This document shows, piece by piece, positions 62,710-64,000 of a stretch of 64,000 bases of DNA (its first letter is position 1; every line of letters begins with the position of its first letter). Source of the stretch: Anaerocolumna chitinilytica (lineage in GTDB: Bacteria; Bacillota; Clostridia; Lachnospirales; Lachnospiraceae); assembly GCF_014218355.1 (NCBI RefSeq), contig NZ_AP023368.1, positions 872,001 through 936,000 on the forward strand, in the 5' to 3' direction. Under the pieces are notes generated by a model. That model had not been told where the DNA came from and did not search any database. It saw only the letters and a list, made by a program, of their open reading frames with translations. A program made the position numbers and the translations under genes.

Positions 62710-62838
62710 TTTAAAACTTAAAAACAGGTTTTGTAATGAATTGATATAAATTAATTAATATTGTATGATAATAAATGAGCGAGGCAGGGGCTATAATTCT
62801 GCCATAATAAAATTAGTAAAACAGCTTTAGGTGTATGA

Positions 62839-64000
<1,162 letters not shown>

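Overview
The window looks like a chromosome segment of an anaerobic, endospore-forming, plant-polysaccharide-using clostridium, most likely a Lachnospiraceae member close to the Lachnoclostridium/Anaerocolumna group. The reasons are the AT-rich base composition, strong AGGAGG-type ribosome sites, a complete spoIIA-sigF and spoVA sporulation block, the DUF5717/DUF5716-type gene pair, DUF4250 and DUF6514-type small genes, and a mix of GH94, GH5 and GH32 glycosidases. No rRNA, tRNA, phage, complete insertion sequence or CRISPR array was seen.

Layout. 0-3.6 kb: the 3' end of hslO, an intracellular GH94 phosphorylase and an XRE regulator that faces a strong promoter/palindrome/terminator cassette with no evident protein (candidate small RNA). 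4.2-8.2 kb: purC, purF, purB; purA lies alone at 15.1 kb. 8.6-17.2 kb: a secreted GH5 glucanase with a C-terminal beta-trefoil-like module, then small housekeeping genes (GNAT, ArsC-like, LysR, dUTPase, DUF523, CheX, a lipoprotein, purA, an Fpg/Nei-family glycosylase). 17.3-21.6 kb, minus strand: a lacI-GH32 sucrose/fructan operon with two matching operators, and a CobD/HisC-like aminotransferase.

21.7-28.7 kb: four tightly spaced genes of unknown function: a 1235-residue beta-sandwich/helical protein, an Hsp70/actin-like ATPase, a TPR protein and a membrane-anchored coiled-coil protein. This is the best candidate here for an undescribed system. valS follows behind a T-box leader. 32-39.5 kb: a zinc-ribbon/TPR membrane protein, spoIIAA-spoIIAB-sigF, and spoVAA-AB-AC-AD-AE, with an odd duplicated hairpin element between spoVAC and spoVAD. 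39.6-44.3 kb: a class A penicillin-binding protein whose leader holds a duplicated hairpin/palindrome module, then DUF6514-like, yigZ and DUF4250 genes.

44.5-51.7 kb: two ammonium transporters, the second with a PII gene, each preceded by a promoter and promoter-proximal terminators; between them an orphan OadB-type sodium pump subunit, rarA and small membrane proteins. 51.8-64 kb: remnants of a LytTR/DUF3021 pair, DUF975, a rubredoxin-like NADH oxidoreductase, a Csp-like subtilase with an intact triad, an alpha/beta hydrolase, a second Csp-like subtilase that has lost its catalytic His and Ser, then an accessory stretch (P-loop kinase, ANT(6)-like nucleotidyltransferase, nitroreductase remnant, SdpI-like, Nudix) and the start of gdhA. 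Nitrogen assimilation (amt, PII, gdhA) and sporulation/germination are recurring themes.
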